Positions 1 through 5,724 of a stretch of DNA of 8,927 nt are shown here, piece after piece (position 1 is the stretch's first letter; the number at the start of each line of letters is the position of its first letter). The notes below the pieces were generated by a model that saw only the letters and a program-made list of their open reading frames with translations, searched no databases and was not told the DNA's origin. Source of the DNA: an uncultured Phascolarctobacterium sp. Its GTDB lineage: Bacteria; Bacillota; Negativicutes; Acidaminococcales; Acidaminococcaceae. The stretch spans positions 1 to 8,927 of the forward strand of contig CAAEPE010000041.1 of the NCBI GenBank assembly GCA_900757795.1, written 5' to 3'. The position numbers and the translations under genes are program-made.

Positions 1-1
1 C

Positions 2-1042
2 GACAAACTGATGACCCGTTATGAAATGGCTCAAATCGTTGCAAAAGCAATGGCAAAAGGCGCTAACGTTGACAAACTGGCTGCTGAATTTGCTGACGAG
101 CTGGATAACCTGGGCGTTCGCGTTGCTAACCTGGAGAAAAAAGCTGACAACGTAAAGATTACCGGTGAAGTTCGTTATCACTATGCTGATAATGATGCTC
201 CTGCTTTTGCTAATGCTGCTGATGAAAAGAAAAATAAAAACACCTACAAAACTGTTTTGCGTTCCCGTATTTGGATTACCGGTCAAATTAACGAAGACTG
301 GAAATATACCGGTATGCTGCAAAACGAGCAAGACTTGAAAGATAACGAAGCTAATGAAACTACTGAGTTCCAACGTGCATATGTAAACGGCAAATTGGGC
401 GGTTTGGCAGTTCAAGCTGGTCGTTACAATAACAAAGTTGCTGAAGGTAACGTATATGACCATCGTTTTGACGGCGTTCAATTTACTTATGGTAAAGACG
501 TTAAATTGATGGCTGGCTATGGCAAAGCTACTTCCAAAAAGGCAAAAGATGTTTACTATGCAGAATTAAGCGGTAAAGTTGCTGGCTTGGACTTAATGGC
601 TGGTTACTATGACTTCTCTGAATTAAATGAAGCAAAAGATGTTGACCAAAACATTTGGGTAGTTGGTGCTAATTATGCATTTGATAAGAACTTCAAATTG
701 GGCGCTATGTATCTGAATGGCGATAAAGATAAATACAATGGCGACGATGATGGCTTTGTAGTAACTGCATCCTATAAAGGCGCTAAAGCTTCTCAACCTG
801 GTTCTTGGGGCTTAACCGCTAAATACTATGACCAAGGTCGCAGCACTTATGTTGACCACACCATGGATGGTTTGGCTGATGACTATACTGACGGCTTGGA
901 AGGCTTCAAAGGTTACAGTGTAGCTGCTAACTATGCTTTGGCTAAGAACATTGTTGCTACCGTACAATGGTTCGATTTGGAAGCTAAGGAAGGCGAAGCT
1001 GACGCTGAAACCCTGTGGTCTCAAGTAGTATTCACTTTCTAA
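2..1042 (+). CDS. SLH-domain outer-membrane porin (OmpM-like), 5' end missing
   Basis: This is the C-terminal part of an outer-membrane beta-barrel protein whose start lies before the window. The reading frame is open back to base 2, and the residues DKL directly precede the Met at base 11. That gives the DKLMTRYEMAQIVAKAM pattern that ends an SLH domain, so the ATG at 11 is internal. A short coiled-coil-like stalk follows (LAAEFADELDNLGVRVANLE). After it comes a long run of alternating aromatic and polar strands typical of a porin barrel (for example KITGEVRYHYAD and FKLGAMYLNG), ending in the C-terminal Phe (VVFTF) expected of BAM-inserted proteins. Known for the family: the periplasmic SLH domain binds peptidoglycan carrying polyamines while the barrel forms a channel, so the protein tethers the outer membrane in Negativicutes. 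The gene is followed by its own strong terminator. Pore specificity cannot be read from the sequence. Confidence 0.93.
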   Translation, partial: DKLMTRYEMAQIVAKAMAKGANVDKLAAEFADELDNLGVRVANLEKKADNVKITGEVRYHYADNDAPAFANAADEKKNKNTYKTVLRSRIWITGQINEDWKYTGMLQNEQDLKDNEANETTEFQRAYVNGKLGGLAVQAGRYNNKVAEGNVYDHRFDGVQFTYGKDVKLMAGYGKATSKKAKDVYYAELSGKVAGLDLMAGYYDFSELNEAKDVDQNIWVVGANYAFDKNFKLGAMYLNGDKDKYNGDDDGFVVTASYKGAKASQPGSWGLTAKYYDQGRSTYVDHTMDGLADDYTDGLEGFKGYSVAANYALAKNIVATVQWFDLEAKEGEADAETLWSQVVFTF

Positions 1043-1076
1043 TTCTTGCTTCAAATTATCTAGCAAAAACAAAATT

Positions 1077-1106
1077 AACGGGACTGCTTCGGCAGTCCCG
1101 TTTTTT
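1077..1106 (+). terminator. Rho-independent terminator of the porin gene
   Basis: An 11-bp perfect stem (AACGGGACTGC paired with GCAGTCCCGTT) is capped by a TTCG tetraloop and runs into six T residues. It lies 34 bases after the porin stop codon and separates the porin from the nuclease gene. Confidence 0.95.
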
Positions 1107-1166
1107 ACGTGATTGATCTAGCTGTTGATACAGTTGTAGAATTTATTTTTTTAGAAACAAAAAATA

Positions 1167-1195
1167 TTGCAGAATATTCTTAAAACTGTTATACT
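1167..1195 (+). promoter_or_regulatory. Sigma-A promoter of the PBECR nuclease gene
   Basis: A -35 box TTGCAG (1167-1172) and a -10 box TATACT (1190-1195) are separated by exactly 17 nt. Transcription should begin near 1202. The promoter therefore covers the possible TTG start at 1167, which supports the downstream ATG at 1227 as the real start. Confidence 0.75.
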
Positions 1196-1226
1196 TAATA
1201 AAAACAACAGTAGTGGAGCGGTCGGT

Positions 1227-1601
1227 ATGTATTTCGTAGGTAAAATCAATAGAGAAATATATAGTTGTATAACTCAAGACATTGTAACTGATGAAGTTGT
1301 AATTACCGATAAGCAAATACAACATATTTTTGGTAGACATCCAGAGGCATATGCTGAAGTAATCAAACGTCTGCAAGAAGCTGTTGAAAATCCAGATTAT
1401 ATTCTTAGAGATAAGCATGATGCTTCTGGCTTATTAATAAAAACTCTTCAAATTAAGGAGAGTCATATTCAAATAGTTTTGCGTATATGTACTTCAAAAG
1501 ATGTGCCAGGATACAAAAATTCTATAATATCTTGTTGGAAAATAAGTGACAGCAGATTGCGTAACTACTTAAGAAATAAGGATATTCTTTACAAAAAATA
1601 A
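1227..1601 (+). CDS. Small stand-alone PBECR-type (barnase/EndoU/colicin/RelE-fold) nuclease-like protein
   Basis: A 124-aa protein with no signal peptide or membrane segment. The start at ATG 1227 is chosen because TGGAG lies 8 nt upstream and the promoter covers the longer TTG start at 1167. From memory of the family, the sequence fits the phage-barnase-EndoU-ColicinE5/D-RelE-like nuclease group (PBECR2/PBECR3). It has an N-terminal VGKINREIY segment, then ITDKQIQHIFGRHPE (about 26-40) with candidate active-site H33, R37 and H38. ENPDYIL (54-60), a YKNSIIS strand (96-102) and a basic RNYLRNKDILYKK tail follow. These folds are metal-independent RNases used as toxins or as parts of phage head proteins; here the domain stands alone. 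The gene is AT-rich compared with the lipase and cyclophilin genes, which suggests transfer. No protein antitoxin is adjacent. The next element is a structured RNA whose -35 box lies inside the end of this gene. Family placement is fairly sure; toxicity is inference. Confidence 0.75.
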   Translation: MYFVGKINREIYSCITQDIVTDEVVITDKQIQHIFGRHPEAYAEVIKRLQEAVENPDYILRDKHDASGLLIKTLQIKESHIQIVLRICTSKDVPGYKNSIISCWKISDSRLRNYLRNKDILYKK

Positions 1602-1616
1602 TAGATAGTATATAAT
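1588..1616 (+). promoter_or_regulatory. Strong sigma-A promoter of the intergenic RNA
   Basis: TTTACA (1588-1593) and a perfect TATAAT (1611-1616) are separated by 17 nt. The -35 box lies within the last codons of the nuclease gene. Transcription should start around 1622-1624, just before the 16-bp closing stem of the structured RNA. Confidence 0.8.
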
Positions 1617-1621
1617 ATAAG

Positions 1622-1785
1622 CAAAGAACAGGGGATTGTCTGAGGTGGTAAATTACGTTGCAACCACGCACCATTTTGGTTAAAAGAGATGTAGGAGAGG
1701 CGACGCCTACCAGATAATTTCCTGTTTCGTTATAAAACTAAAGATTTATTTTCTAATGCGTCCGGTATTTGCCGGGCGCGTTTTT
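1622..1785 (+). ncRNA. Unrecognised structured small RNA or leader, about 160 nt
   Basis: No open frame of note lies here, but the region has its own promoter, a branched fold and a terminator. A closing stem of 16 consecutive pairs joins 1627-1642 to 1711-1726, including three G-U pairs. It encloses a hairpin 1645-1649/1663-1667 (GTGGT/ACCAC), a small hairpin at 1670-1680 (ACCA-TTT-TGGT) and a hairpin 1691-1695/1706-1710 (GTAGG/CCTAC) that would stack directly on the closing stem. A terminator follows at 1755-1785. I checked it by eye against tmRNA, the SRP RNA GGAAGGAAGCAG-like loop, T-box, TPP, SAM, cobalamin, FMN and c-di-GMP motifs and saw no match. It may be a free small RNA or an aptamer with a terminator platform for the gene at 1949, although that gene has its own promoter. 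A link to the nuclease gene is only positional. Confidence 0.65.
1755..1785 (+). terminator. Terminator of the structured RNA
   Basis: An 11-bp stem including two G-U pairs (AATGCGTCCGG with CCGGGCGCGTT) and a 6-nt loop TATTTG run into five T residues. It ends the RNA that starts near 1622 and lies 163 bases before the next coding start. Confidence 0.85.
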
Positions 1786-1874
1786 GCATATTTAAAAATT
1801 ATTTTCCGTGCTTTATTGTGTGCTTGTGAATAAGAAAAGCACAAAGATTATAAAAACTAATCAGTCAAAAAAGT

Positions 1875-1903
1875 TTTACTAATAATGCTTTTTGTGCTAC
1901 AAT
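1875..1903 (+). promoter_or_regulatory. Promoter of the secreted-protein gene
   Basis: TTTACT (1875-1880) and TACAAT (1898-1903) have a 17-nt spacer. The predicted start near 1910 leaves a leader of about 40 nt, with GGAGGT at 1935-1940 eight bases before the ATG. Between the previous terminator and this promoter (1786-1874) I see only AT-rich sequence. Confidence 0.7.
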
Positions 1904-1948
1904 ATAAAAGGATGTTAGCATTTAAAATGCGTTTGGAGGTATTAAAAA

Positions 1949-2530
1949 ATGAAAAAGATTTATCGTTATTTATTATTGACGGTGTTGGCTCTGTGCCTGT
2001 CCATTCCTGTTTTGGGCGCGGAAGCTGCCAGCGTTGCTTTATTGCCTTTGATTAACAATGTTCAAGGTGACGAGCTGGCTAACCAAATTTATTACAAGAG
2101 TGCTATTAACGCTGTGAATGCGCAAAAAGGCTTTATGATTGTGGAAAATGATAAGCTGGATGCTGCTATTAAAGCTGCTAATATCGCTAATGAAGTTCCC
2201 AATCAGAATGTTTTGGCAAAAATTGCTAAAGACGGCGATGTAGATATCGTTATTGTTATGCAGCTGGACGAGCTGAGCGATACCTTGCTCCCTTCCAGTC
2301 AGGAAAATGTTTTGCAGCTTAATTTAACTGGTCATGCGGTTGCTTATAATAAGCTTACCGGCGAGTTTTATCAACATAAAATTTATGATGATAAAACCAT
2401 TCCCGAAGCTTTAACTGCACGTTGGGATTGGACTTATGAAGAATGGGGCCGCAATGTCAGCCGCGAAATTAACCGTATCTTAAAGGTTAAAAAGATTATG
2501 CTTGAAGCTCCCAGAATGGGCAAGCTGTAA
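1949..2530 (+). CDS. Secreted protein with CsgG/LpoB-like (TolB-N-like) fold pattern
   Basis: A 193-aa protein with a signal peptide: MKKIYR, a hydrophobic stretch of about residues 7-23, and a likely cut after A26 (GAEA/ASVA). No lipobox cysteine is present at the cleavage region, so it should be released to the periplasm. The mature part begins with the strand-and-turn SVALLPLINN (28-37). It continues with a helix, GFMIVENDKLDAAIKAAN (61-78), GDVDIVIVMQLDEL (96-109) and a strand pair VLQLNLTGHAVAYNKLTGEF (121-140). That order resembles the periplasmic CsgG, LpoB and GNA1162-type alpha/beta domain, which often serves as an adaptor in cell-envelope assemblies. I cannot name the family with certainty. 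The gene is monocistronic, with its own promoter and terminator. A similar block seems to occur at the C-terminus of the lipase at 6161-7546. Confidence 0.8.
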   Translation: MKKIYRYLLLTVLALCLSIPVLGAEAASVALLPLINNVQGDELANQIYYKSAINAVNAQKGFMIVENDKLDAAIKAANIANEVPNQNVLAKIAKDGDVDIVIVMQLDELSDTLLPSSQENVLQLNLTGHAVAYNKLTGEFYQHKIYDDKTIPEALTARWDWTYEEWGRNVSREINRILKVKKIMLEAPRMGKL

Positions 2531-2550
2531 TTTTTAAATAGTGGAAAAGG

Positions 2551-2592
2551 AAACTGCCCTAAACTCAGTAAAGTTTTGGGGCAGTTTTTTTT
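2551..2592 (+). terminator. Terminator of the secreted-protein gene
   Basis: A 13-bp stem (2551-2563 with 2575-2587, one G-T pair) closes an 11-nt loop and ends in eight T residues at 2585-2592. It lies 20 bases after the stop codon. Confidence 0.92.
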
Positions 2593-2680
2593 ATGTTTAG
2601 ATTGCTTTTTGTAATTTAGGGAAATGAAGCGCTATTATATTATATGAGTAGATGTTGCGCCATTAAAAAATTCTCTATAT

Positions 2681-2709
2681 TTGACGGCAAAACTTAAAAA
2701 AAGTATAAT
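2681..2709 (+). promoter_or_regulatory. Promoter of the synthetase/partner operon
   Basis: TTGACG (2681-2686) and a perfect TATAAT (2704-2709) are separated by 17 nt, one of the two strongest promoters in the window. The leader is about 38 nt and ends in GGGAGGTG (2741-2748). No clear inverted-repeat operator is visible near the boxes. Confidence 0.82.
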
Positions 2710-2753
2710 ATTAGTAGTTATTGAATATAAGAAATGTTTAGGGAGGTGTAAGC

Positions 2754-3353
2754 GTGGATTTGTTTTTACCTAAGGATGTTTTAGAAAAAATTTCTTATAC
2801 ATCAGGTTTTACCCAAAGTCTTAAAACGATATCTCTGCGTAAAACACCGCTAAGGGACATTTTAGATGATATTACTAAGTATCGTGAACAATATACATCG
2901 CAAATTATATTCCAAAGTAATCTTATTGGTTCGCGTTTTAAAAGTACCCAATCCATAATACGTAAATATGAAAAGACTTTGCGTGTTGGCGGCGGTTTTA
3001 AACAATGCTTTAATGATGTTTTAGGATTTAGACTGCATTTTACCGAGTATCCAACAGAATATCCTGACTATTTCCGAATAGTAGATTTGCGTAATGGTAA
3101 ACAAATTGATGATGGTTATAGGGCTATTCATCTATATTATCAAAAGGATAGTCACTCTTATCCCATTGAGGTGCAGCTTTGGTGTGGAGTAGATTATATG
3201 TTTAATATTTGGAGTCATAAATGGGTCTATAAATATTTAGATCCAGAAATTGGCAAAGTATTATATCAACAATATAGAACTGGCGAAATTAAAACAGAAA
3301 ATGACTTCGTTACAAATCTAGCCAAAATGAAAGGAGAGCAAAATGGGCGATAA
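2754..3353 (+). CDS. RelA/SpoT-domain nucleotide pyrophosphokinase (small alarmone synthetase, toxSAS-like)
   Basis: A 199-aa cytoplasmic protein starting at GTG 2754, with GGAGG 7 nt upstream. The synthetase-domain motifs come in order: R61-F-K63-S-T-Q-S67 (the RxKxxxS nucleotide-binding motif), D88-V-L-G91-F-R93 (the metal-binding Asp), G121-Y122-R-A-I-H126 (the nucleotide-stacking Tyr and His), and E139-V-Q141 (the catalytic Glu), followed by SHKWVYKYL. So the acidic catalytic pair and the substrate-binding Tyr are intact. No HD hydrolase, TGS or ACT domain is present. Family knowledge: such single-domain enzymes move pyrophosphate from ATP onto GDP/GTP, onto adenine nucleotides, or, in toxSAS toxins, onto the tRNA 3' CCA end. 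The tight overlap with a small downstream gene, the strong dedicated promoter and the AT-rich composition favour a toxSAS toxin over housekeeping RelP/RelQ. Sequence drift from those enzymes is marked. The domain call is firm; the toxin role is inferred. Confidence 0.85.
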   Translation: MDLFLPKDVLEKISYTSGFTQSLKTISLRKTPLRDILDDITKYREQYTSQIIFQSNLIGSRFKSTQSIIRKYEKTLRVGGGFKQCFNDVLGFRLHFTEYPTEYPDYFRIVDLRNGKQIDDGYRAIHLYYQKDSHSYPIEVQLWCGVDYMFNIWSHKWVYKYLDPEIGKVLYQQYRTGEIKTENDFVTNLAKMKGEQNGR

Positions 3354-3588
3354 GAAAATTTATATAATTGCTAAAGTATTTGATAAGCAAGGATGCTATG
3401 CTTATCAATGCAAAAGCCAAAAAGAGCTTAAGTATCTACCGGAAACTTTAGAATTGTTGAGAGATAAAGATACGCAAATAGTAATATTAGATAATCCTGA
3501 AATCTATTCTGAATATTCTCCCTACAACTACATAGAAAATTTAAACGATTTTGTTGAAAAAGTTATTCACTTAAACAAAGTAGCTTAG
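3343..3588 (+). CDS. Small protein overlapping the synthetase gene; candidate antitoxin (DUF6718-like)
   Basis: An 81-aa cytoplasmic protein with no signal or membrane segment. The ATG at 3343 overlaps the end of the synthetase gene by 11 bases. It has its own AAGGAG (3331-3336) 6 nt upstream, so the two should be made from one mRNA and may be translationally coupled. It starts KIYIIAKVFDKQGCYAYQ, then has an amphipathic helix (ELKYLPETLELLRD), a strand QIVILD, a SEYSPYNYIE segment and a C-terminal helix (NDFVEKVIHL). The layout YxIAKxFxxxGC...IQI...Y.EY.PY recalls the uncharacterised DUF6718 family, from memory only. Position, size and overlap fit the antitoxin of a toxSAS pair, but nothing in the residues proves it. 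It could instead be an accessory subunit that regulates the synthetase. Confidence 0.75.
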   Translation: MGDKKIYIIAKVFDKQGCYAYQCKSQKELKYLPETLELLRDKDTQIVILDNPEIYSEYSPYNYIENLNDFVEKVIHLNKVA

Positions 3589-3627
3589 TAGAAATAAAAA
3601 GTGGAATATTTCTTCTCTATAAATGAC

Positions 3628-3662
3628 AAAGCCCTTGCTCCAATACCGGAACAAGGGCTTTT
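3628..3662. terminator. Terminator between convergent units, probably bidirectional
   Basis: A near-perfect 14-bp stem (AAAGCCCTTGCTCC with GGAACAAGGGCTTT, one C-A mismatch) and a 6-nt loop AATACC sit between the end of the synthetase operon (plus strand) and the SCIFF gene (minus strand). The T run is short: four on the plus strand and three on the minus strand. It probably serves both units. Confidence 0.78.
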
Positions 3663-3705
3663 AATGTCGTTGTTTAATTTTGCAGAACCATGGTGCTGCT
3701 AAAAA

Positions 3706-3852
3706 TTATTTGCTGTGTTCGCAAACTTGGTTGCCAACGGTGCAGGAAGTTTTGCATGCAGATTGGCAGGAAGCAGGGCATTCACCGCAGCCGCCGGTAC
3801 GCAGAGTTTTTTTCAGCATAGCTTTATTTACGGTTAAGGTGTGTTTTCTCAT
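3706..3852 (-). CDS. scfA: Six-cysteine SCIFF peptide precursor (ranthipeptide)
   Basis: A 48-aa peptide on the minus strand, starting at ATG 3852-3850 with GGGAGGT (3866-3860) 7 nt upstream and ending in TAA. The C-terminal half reads CGECPASCQSACKTSC followed by TVGNQVC. It holds exactly six cysteines (22, 25, 29, 33, 37, 44) and matches the highly conserved SCIFF core (CGECxxSCQSACKTSCTVGNQxC). Residues 1-20 are the leader. Known for the family: the radical-SAM maturase ScfB installs Cys-to-residue thioether crosslinks in this near-universal clostridial peptide, whose function is unsettled. Here no maturase follows; the next genes are on the opposite strand, so modification would have to come from elsewhere in the genome. 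The gene has its own promoter. The long plus-strand frame across it is its antisense shadow. Confidence 0.95.
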   Translation of the reverse strand: MRKHTLTVNKAMLKKTLRTGGCGECPASCQSACKTSCTVGNQVCEHSK

Positions 3853-3889
3853 TTGTGTTACCTCCCAAAGATAAGATTATTACTATTTA

Positions 3890-3918
3890 ATTTTACCTTT
3901 TTTTGCTGCTTTTTGCAA
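3890..3918 (-). promoter_or_regulatory. Promoter of the SCIFF peptide gene
   Basis: On the minus strand TTGCAA (3918-3913) and TAAAAT (3895-3890) are separated by 17 nt. Transcription should start near 3883, giving a leader of about 30 nt with the ribosome site just before the ATG. Confidence 0.75.
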
Positions 3919-3987
3919 GAACTTTTCTGCGAAAGAAGCTAGAGAAGCTTATAAGTTATTGGCGGGCTTTAGAATTTTAAAATTTGC

Positions 3988-4016
3988 ATGACTGCTGCTT
4001 TTTCTTGTGATATAAT
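3988..4016 (+). promoter_or_regulatory. Promoter of the membrane protein-cyclophilin-GIY-YIG operon
   Basis: A perfect TATAAT (4011-4016) is preceded by TGA, making an extended -10. The best -35 at 17 nt spacing is ATGACT (3988-3993). A 12-base AT palindrome (3973-3984) lies just upstream and could act like an UP element. It is divergent from the SCIFF promoter, about 70 bases apart. Confidence 0.7.
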
Positions 4017-4053
4017 ATAGAGGTTAAATATTTATCTAGTAAGGTGTGATTTT

Positions 4054-4950
4054 ATGGCAAAAAAAAGTAATAAATATAAGGGTTATCAGCCGGGAGAGAG
4101 CTATGACCCGACGGGCATAAGTCGCTATTTGGGTTTGGGCCGCCCGCTGGAAATGGATAATAAAATGACCAAGCTGGCTATGATGTGTACGATATTTATT
4201 TGCGTAGCAATAACCTTGTGGAAAAGCTCTAGCGGCATGGATACTAACGCTGCGGTTATGTATTCTTTAAACGGAGCCTTAGGATTTTTGTTTAGCTATA
4301 TTATTGCTTTGGAGCTTGATCCGGACCGTCGGGCTGGCGGTATTATCGGCGGCTTTTTGACGTTGGCAGCGTATTATTTTTTTGGCGACGGCAATATTTT
4401 GGTGCTGTTGTGGCTGCTTTTCGTCCTGCGTATGCTAAACCGCAGCTCCGGCGACCGTCACCGTATTTTAGATAATGTTATCATGATAGGCTCCGCTGTT
4501 TGGATGGGTAAGCAGGGGTTTTGGATTTATCCTTTGCTGACAGGTGCGGCTTATGTTTTAGAAAGTCAAATTCAGGGCGGATATTTTCGCAGCTTGTACC
4601 TAGCCGGCATTTCCTTTGCAGGTTTGGTTATTGCAGAATATCATTTAGTGGATAATACACTTTCTTTGTCCATGATTTTGATTATGTGCCTGGCAGTAAT
4701 TTTGTATCTGCCGGAACTTCGCCTTGCCGTTTATATTAAGGCTGTGGGCGATAAAAACAATAAACGTCTTTTGGTAAAGCGTTTGCAGAGTATGATGGGC
4801 TTTTTCCTGATGATTCTTTTTAGTGCTACCTTCCTGCATGGCGATGCTGCCGGCGTGCAGCTGCTGCCTGCGGCTATGGCGGCAATCGGCTGCGGTGCTT
4901 ATCTTTTTGTAGCGCTGATGCGGCATCAGGTGGATTTCAGAAAATATTAA
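4054..4950 (+). CDS. Polytopic integral membrane protein, unknown function
   Basis: A 298-aa inner-membrane protein with a basic cytoplasmic start (MAKKSNKYKGYQPGE) and about 9-10 hydrophobic segments, near residues 38-57, 67-87, 94-110, 113-127, 140-152, 157-170, 180-195, 203-220, 246-262 and 268-288. A charged cytoplasmic loop with KNNKRLLVKRLQ lies at 234-245. I see no transporter signature, catalytic motif or soluble domain, and I do not recognise the family. AAGGTG sits 7 nt before the ATG. It is the first gene of a unit in which the cyclophilin begins 16 bases after its stop; that linkage does not by itself indicate a shared task. A minus-strand frame over its 3' end is a shadow. Confidence 0.8.
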   Translation: MAKKSNKYKGYQPGESYDPTGISRYLGLGRPLEMDNKMTKLAMMCTIFICVAITLWKSSSGMDTNAAVMYSLNGALGFLFSYIIALELDPDRRAGGIIGGFLTLAAYYFFGDGNILVLLWLLFVLRMLNRSSGDRHRILDNVIMIGSAVWMGKQGFWIYPLLTGAAYVLESQIQGGYFRSLYLAGISFAGLVIAEYHLVDNTLSLSMILIMCLAVILYLPELRLAVYIKAVGDKNNKRLLVKRLQSMMGFFLMILFSATFLHGDAAGVQLLPAAMAAIGCGAYLFVALMRHQVDFRKY

Positions 4951-4966
4951 ACTGGAGGTTTTCAAA

Positions 4967-5437
4967 GTGAGCGAGAACAGAAAAATTAAATTTACAACTA
5001 ATAAAGGCGTTTTTGTTGCCGAAATGTTTGAGGATAAGGCTCCTTTAACTACAAAAAATTTTATTGATTTAACGGAAAAGGGCTTTTATGACGGAATTAT
5101 TTTTCACCGCGTTATTGACGGCTTTATGATTCAGGGCGGCGATCCTACGGGCACCGGCATGGGCGGGCCCGGCTACAAAATTAAAGACGAATTTGGCGCA
5201 GGCTTAAAGCATGATGACGAAGGCATTCTTTCTATGGCTAATGCAGGCCCTAATACCGGCGGCAGCCAATTCTTTATCACTCTGGCGCCTACTCCTTGGC
5301 TGAACGGTCATCACGCTATTTTCGGTCGTGTGGTTGAAGGTATGGATGTTGTGCGTCTTATCGGCGTTGTGCCTACTGATTTTCGTGACCGTCCTCGTGA
5401 GGCTGTAATTATGGAAAAGGTTGAGGTTGTAAAATAA
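4967..5437 (+). CDS. Cyclophilin-type peptidyl-prolyl cis-trans isomerase
   Basis: A 156-aa single-domain cyclophilin starting at GTG 4967, with GGAGG 8 nt upstream. It catalyses cis-trans isomerisation of X-Pro bonds during protein folding. Active-site signatures are all present: F46-H47-R48 (FHRVIDGFMIQGGD, with the catalytic Arg), M54 and Q56, S100-Q101-F102-F103 (SQFFIT), W111 in the PTPWLNGHHAIFGRV block, and His at 115/116. It lacks a signal peptide, a membrane anchor and extra domains, so it is cytoplasmic. Its length matches bacterial PpiB-type enzymes. It lies between the membrane protein and the GIY-YIG gene; the latter begins at the base after the stop codon. Confidence 0.96.
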   Translation: MSENRKIKFTTNKGVFVAEMFEDKAPLTTKNFIDLTEKGFYDGIIFHRVIDGFMIQGGDPTGTGMGGPGYKIKDEFGAGLKHDDEGILSMANAGPNTGGSQFFITLAPTPWLNGHHAIFGRVVEGMDVVRLIGVVPTDFRDRPREAVIMEKVEVVK

Positions 5438-5698
5438 ATGGCTGCCTATGTATATATGCTGCGCTGCAAGGACGGCAGCTTATATACCGGCTGGACCAAC
5501 GATTTGCAGCATCGGCTGGCAGCGCACAATGCGGGTAAAGGCGCCAAATATACGCGCGGACGCGGTCCCTTGTACTTAGTTTATACGGAAGAATTATCTG
5601 ATAAGGAAACCGCCTTAAAGCGTGAAGCTGCCATTAAAAAGCTTACTCGCGCAGAAAAGCTGGCGCTTTGCGTAGCGTGGAATTTATCCCAAGCTTAG
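5438..5698 (+). CDS. GIY-YIG nuclease-superfamily protein (UPF0213/YhbQ-YazA type)
   Basis: An 86-aa protein that is essentially one GIY-YIG domain, the usual size for the UPF0213 group. The paired strands are YVYML (4-8, in place of GIY) and LYTGWT (15-20, in place of YIG). Candidate catalytic residues are Y6, Y16, R26 (DLQHRLAAHN) and E63 (LKREAAIKKL), with the AKYTRGRGP loop at 36-44 typical of this subgroup. Members have been linked to DNA cleavage and repair, but the role is not settled. The ATG directly follows the TAA of the cyclophilin gene with no gap and no separate strong ribosome site, which points to translational coupling. No clear terminator follows before the next promoter. 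Confidence 0.93.
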   Translation: MAAYVYMLRCKDGSLYTGWTNDLQHRLAAHNAGKGAKYTRGRGPLYLVYTEELSDKETALKREAAIKKLTRAEKLALCVAWNLSQA

Positions 5699-5724
5699 TT
5701 TTATGAAAATCCATAGGGTCGTTT

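Noticed and set aside
1167..1226. TTG at 1167 as the start of the nuclease gene (20 extra residues)
   Set aside because: The TTG is part of the -35 box TTGCAG, the extra residues are not conserved-looking, and ATG 1227 has a well-spaced ribosome site.
1143..1418. Minus-strand 91-aa open frame opposite the PBECR gene, considered as an antitoxin
   Set aside because: It is almost fully antisense to the nuclease gene, with no ribosome site seen and AT-rich residues (Ile, Phe, Tyr); no independent support.
1622..1785. Structured RNA as 6S, SRP RNA, tmRNA or a common riboswitch
   Set aside because: I found none of the diagnostic loops or conserved cores by eye; a covariance search could still overturn this.
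2754..3353. Synthetase as housekeeping RelP/RelQ or full-length Rel
   Set aside because: No HD, TGS or ACT domain, sequence drift outside the motifs, and coupling to a small downstream gene; kept as toxSAS-like but not proven.
3680..3874. Plus-strand 64-aa open frame
   Set aside because: It is the antisense of the SCIFF peptide gene, which has a ribosome site, a promoter and a conserved sequence on the minus strand.
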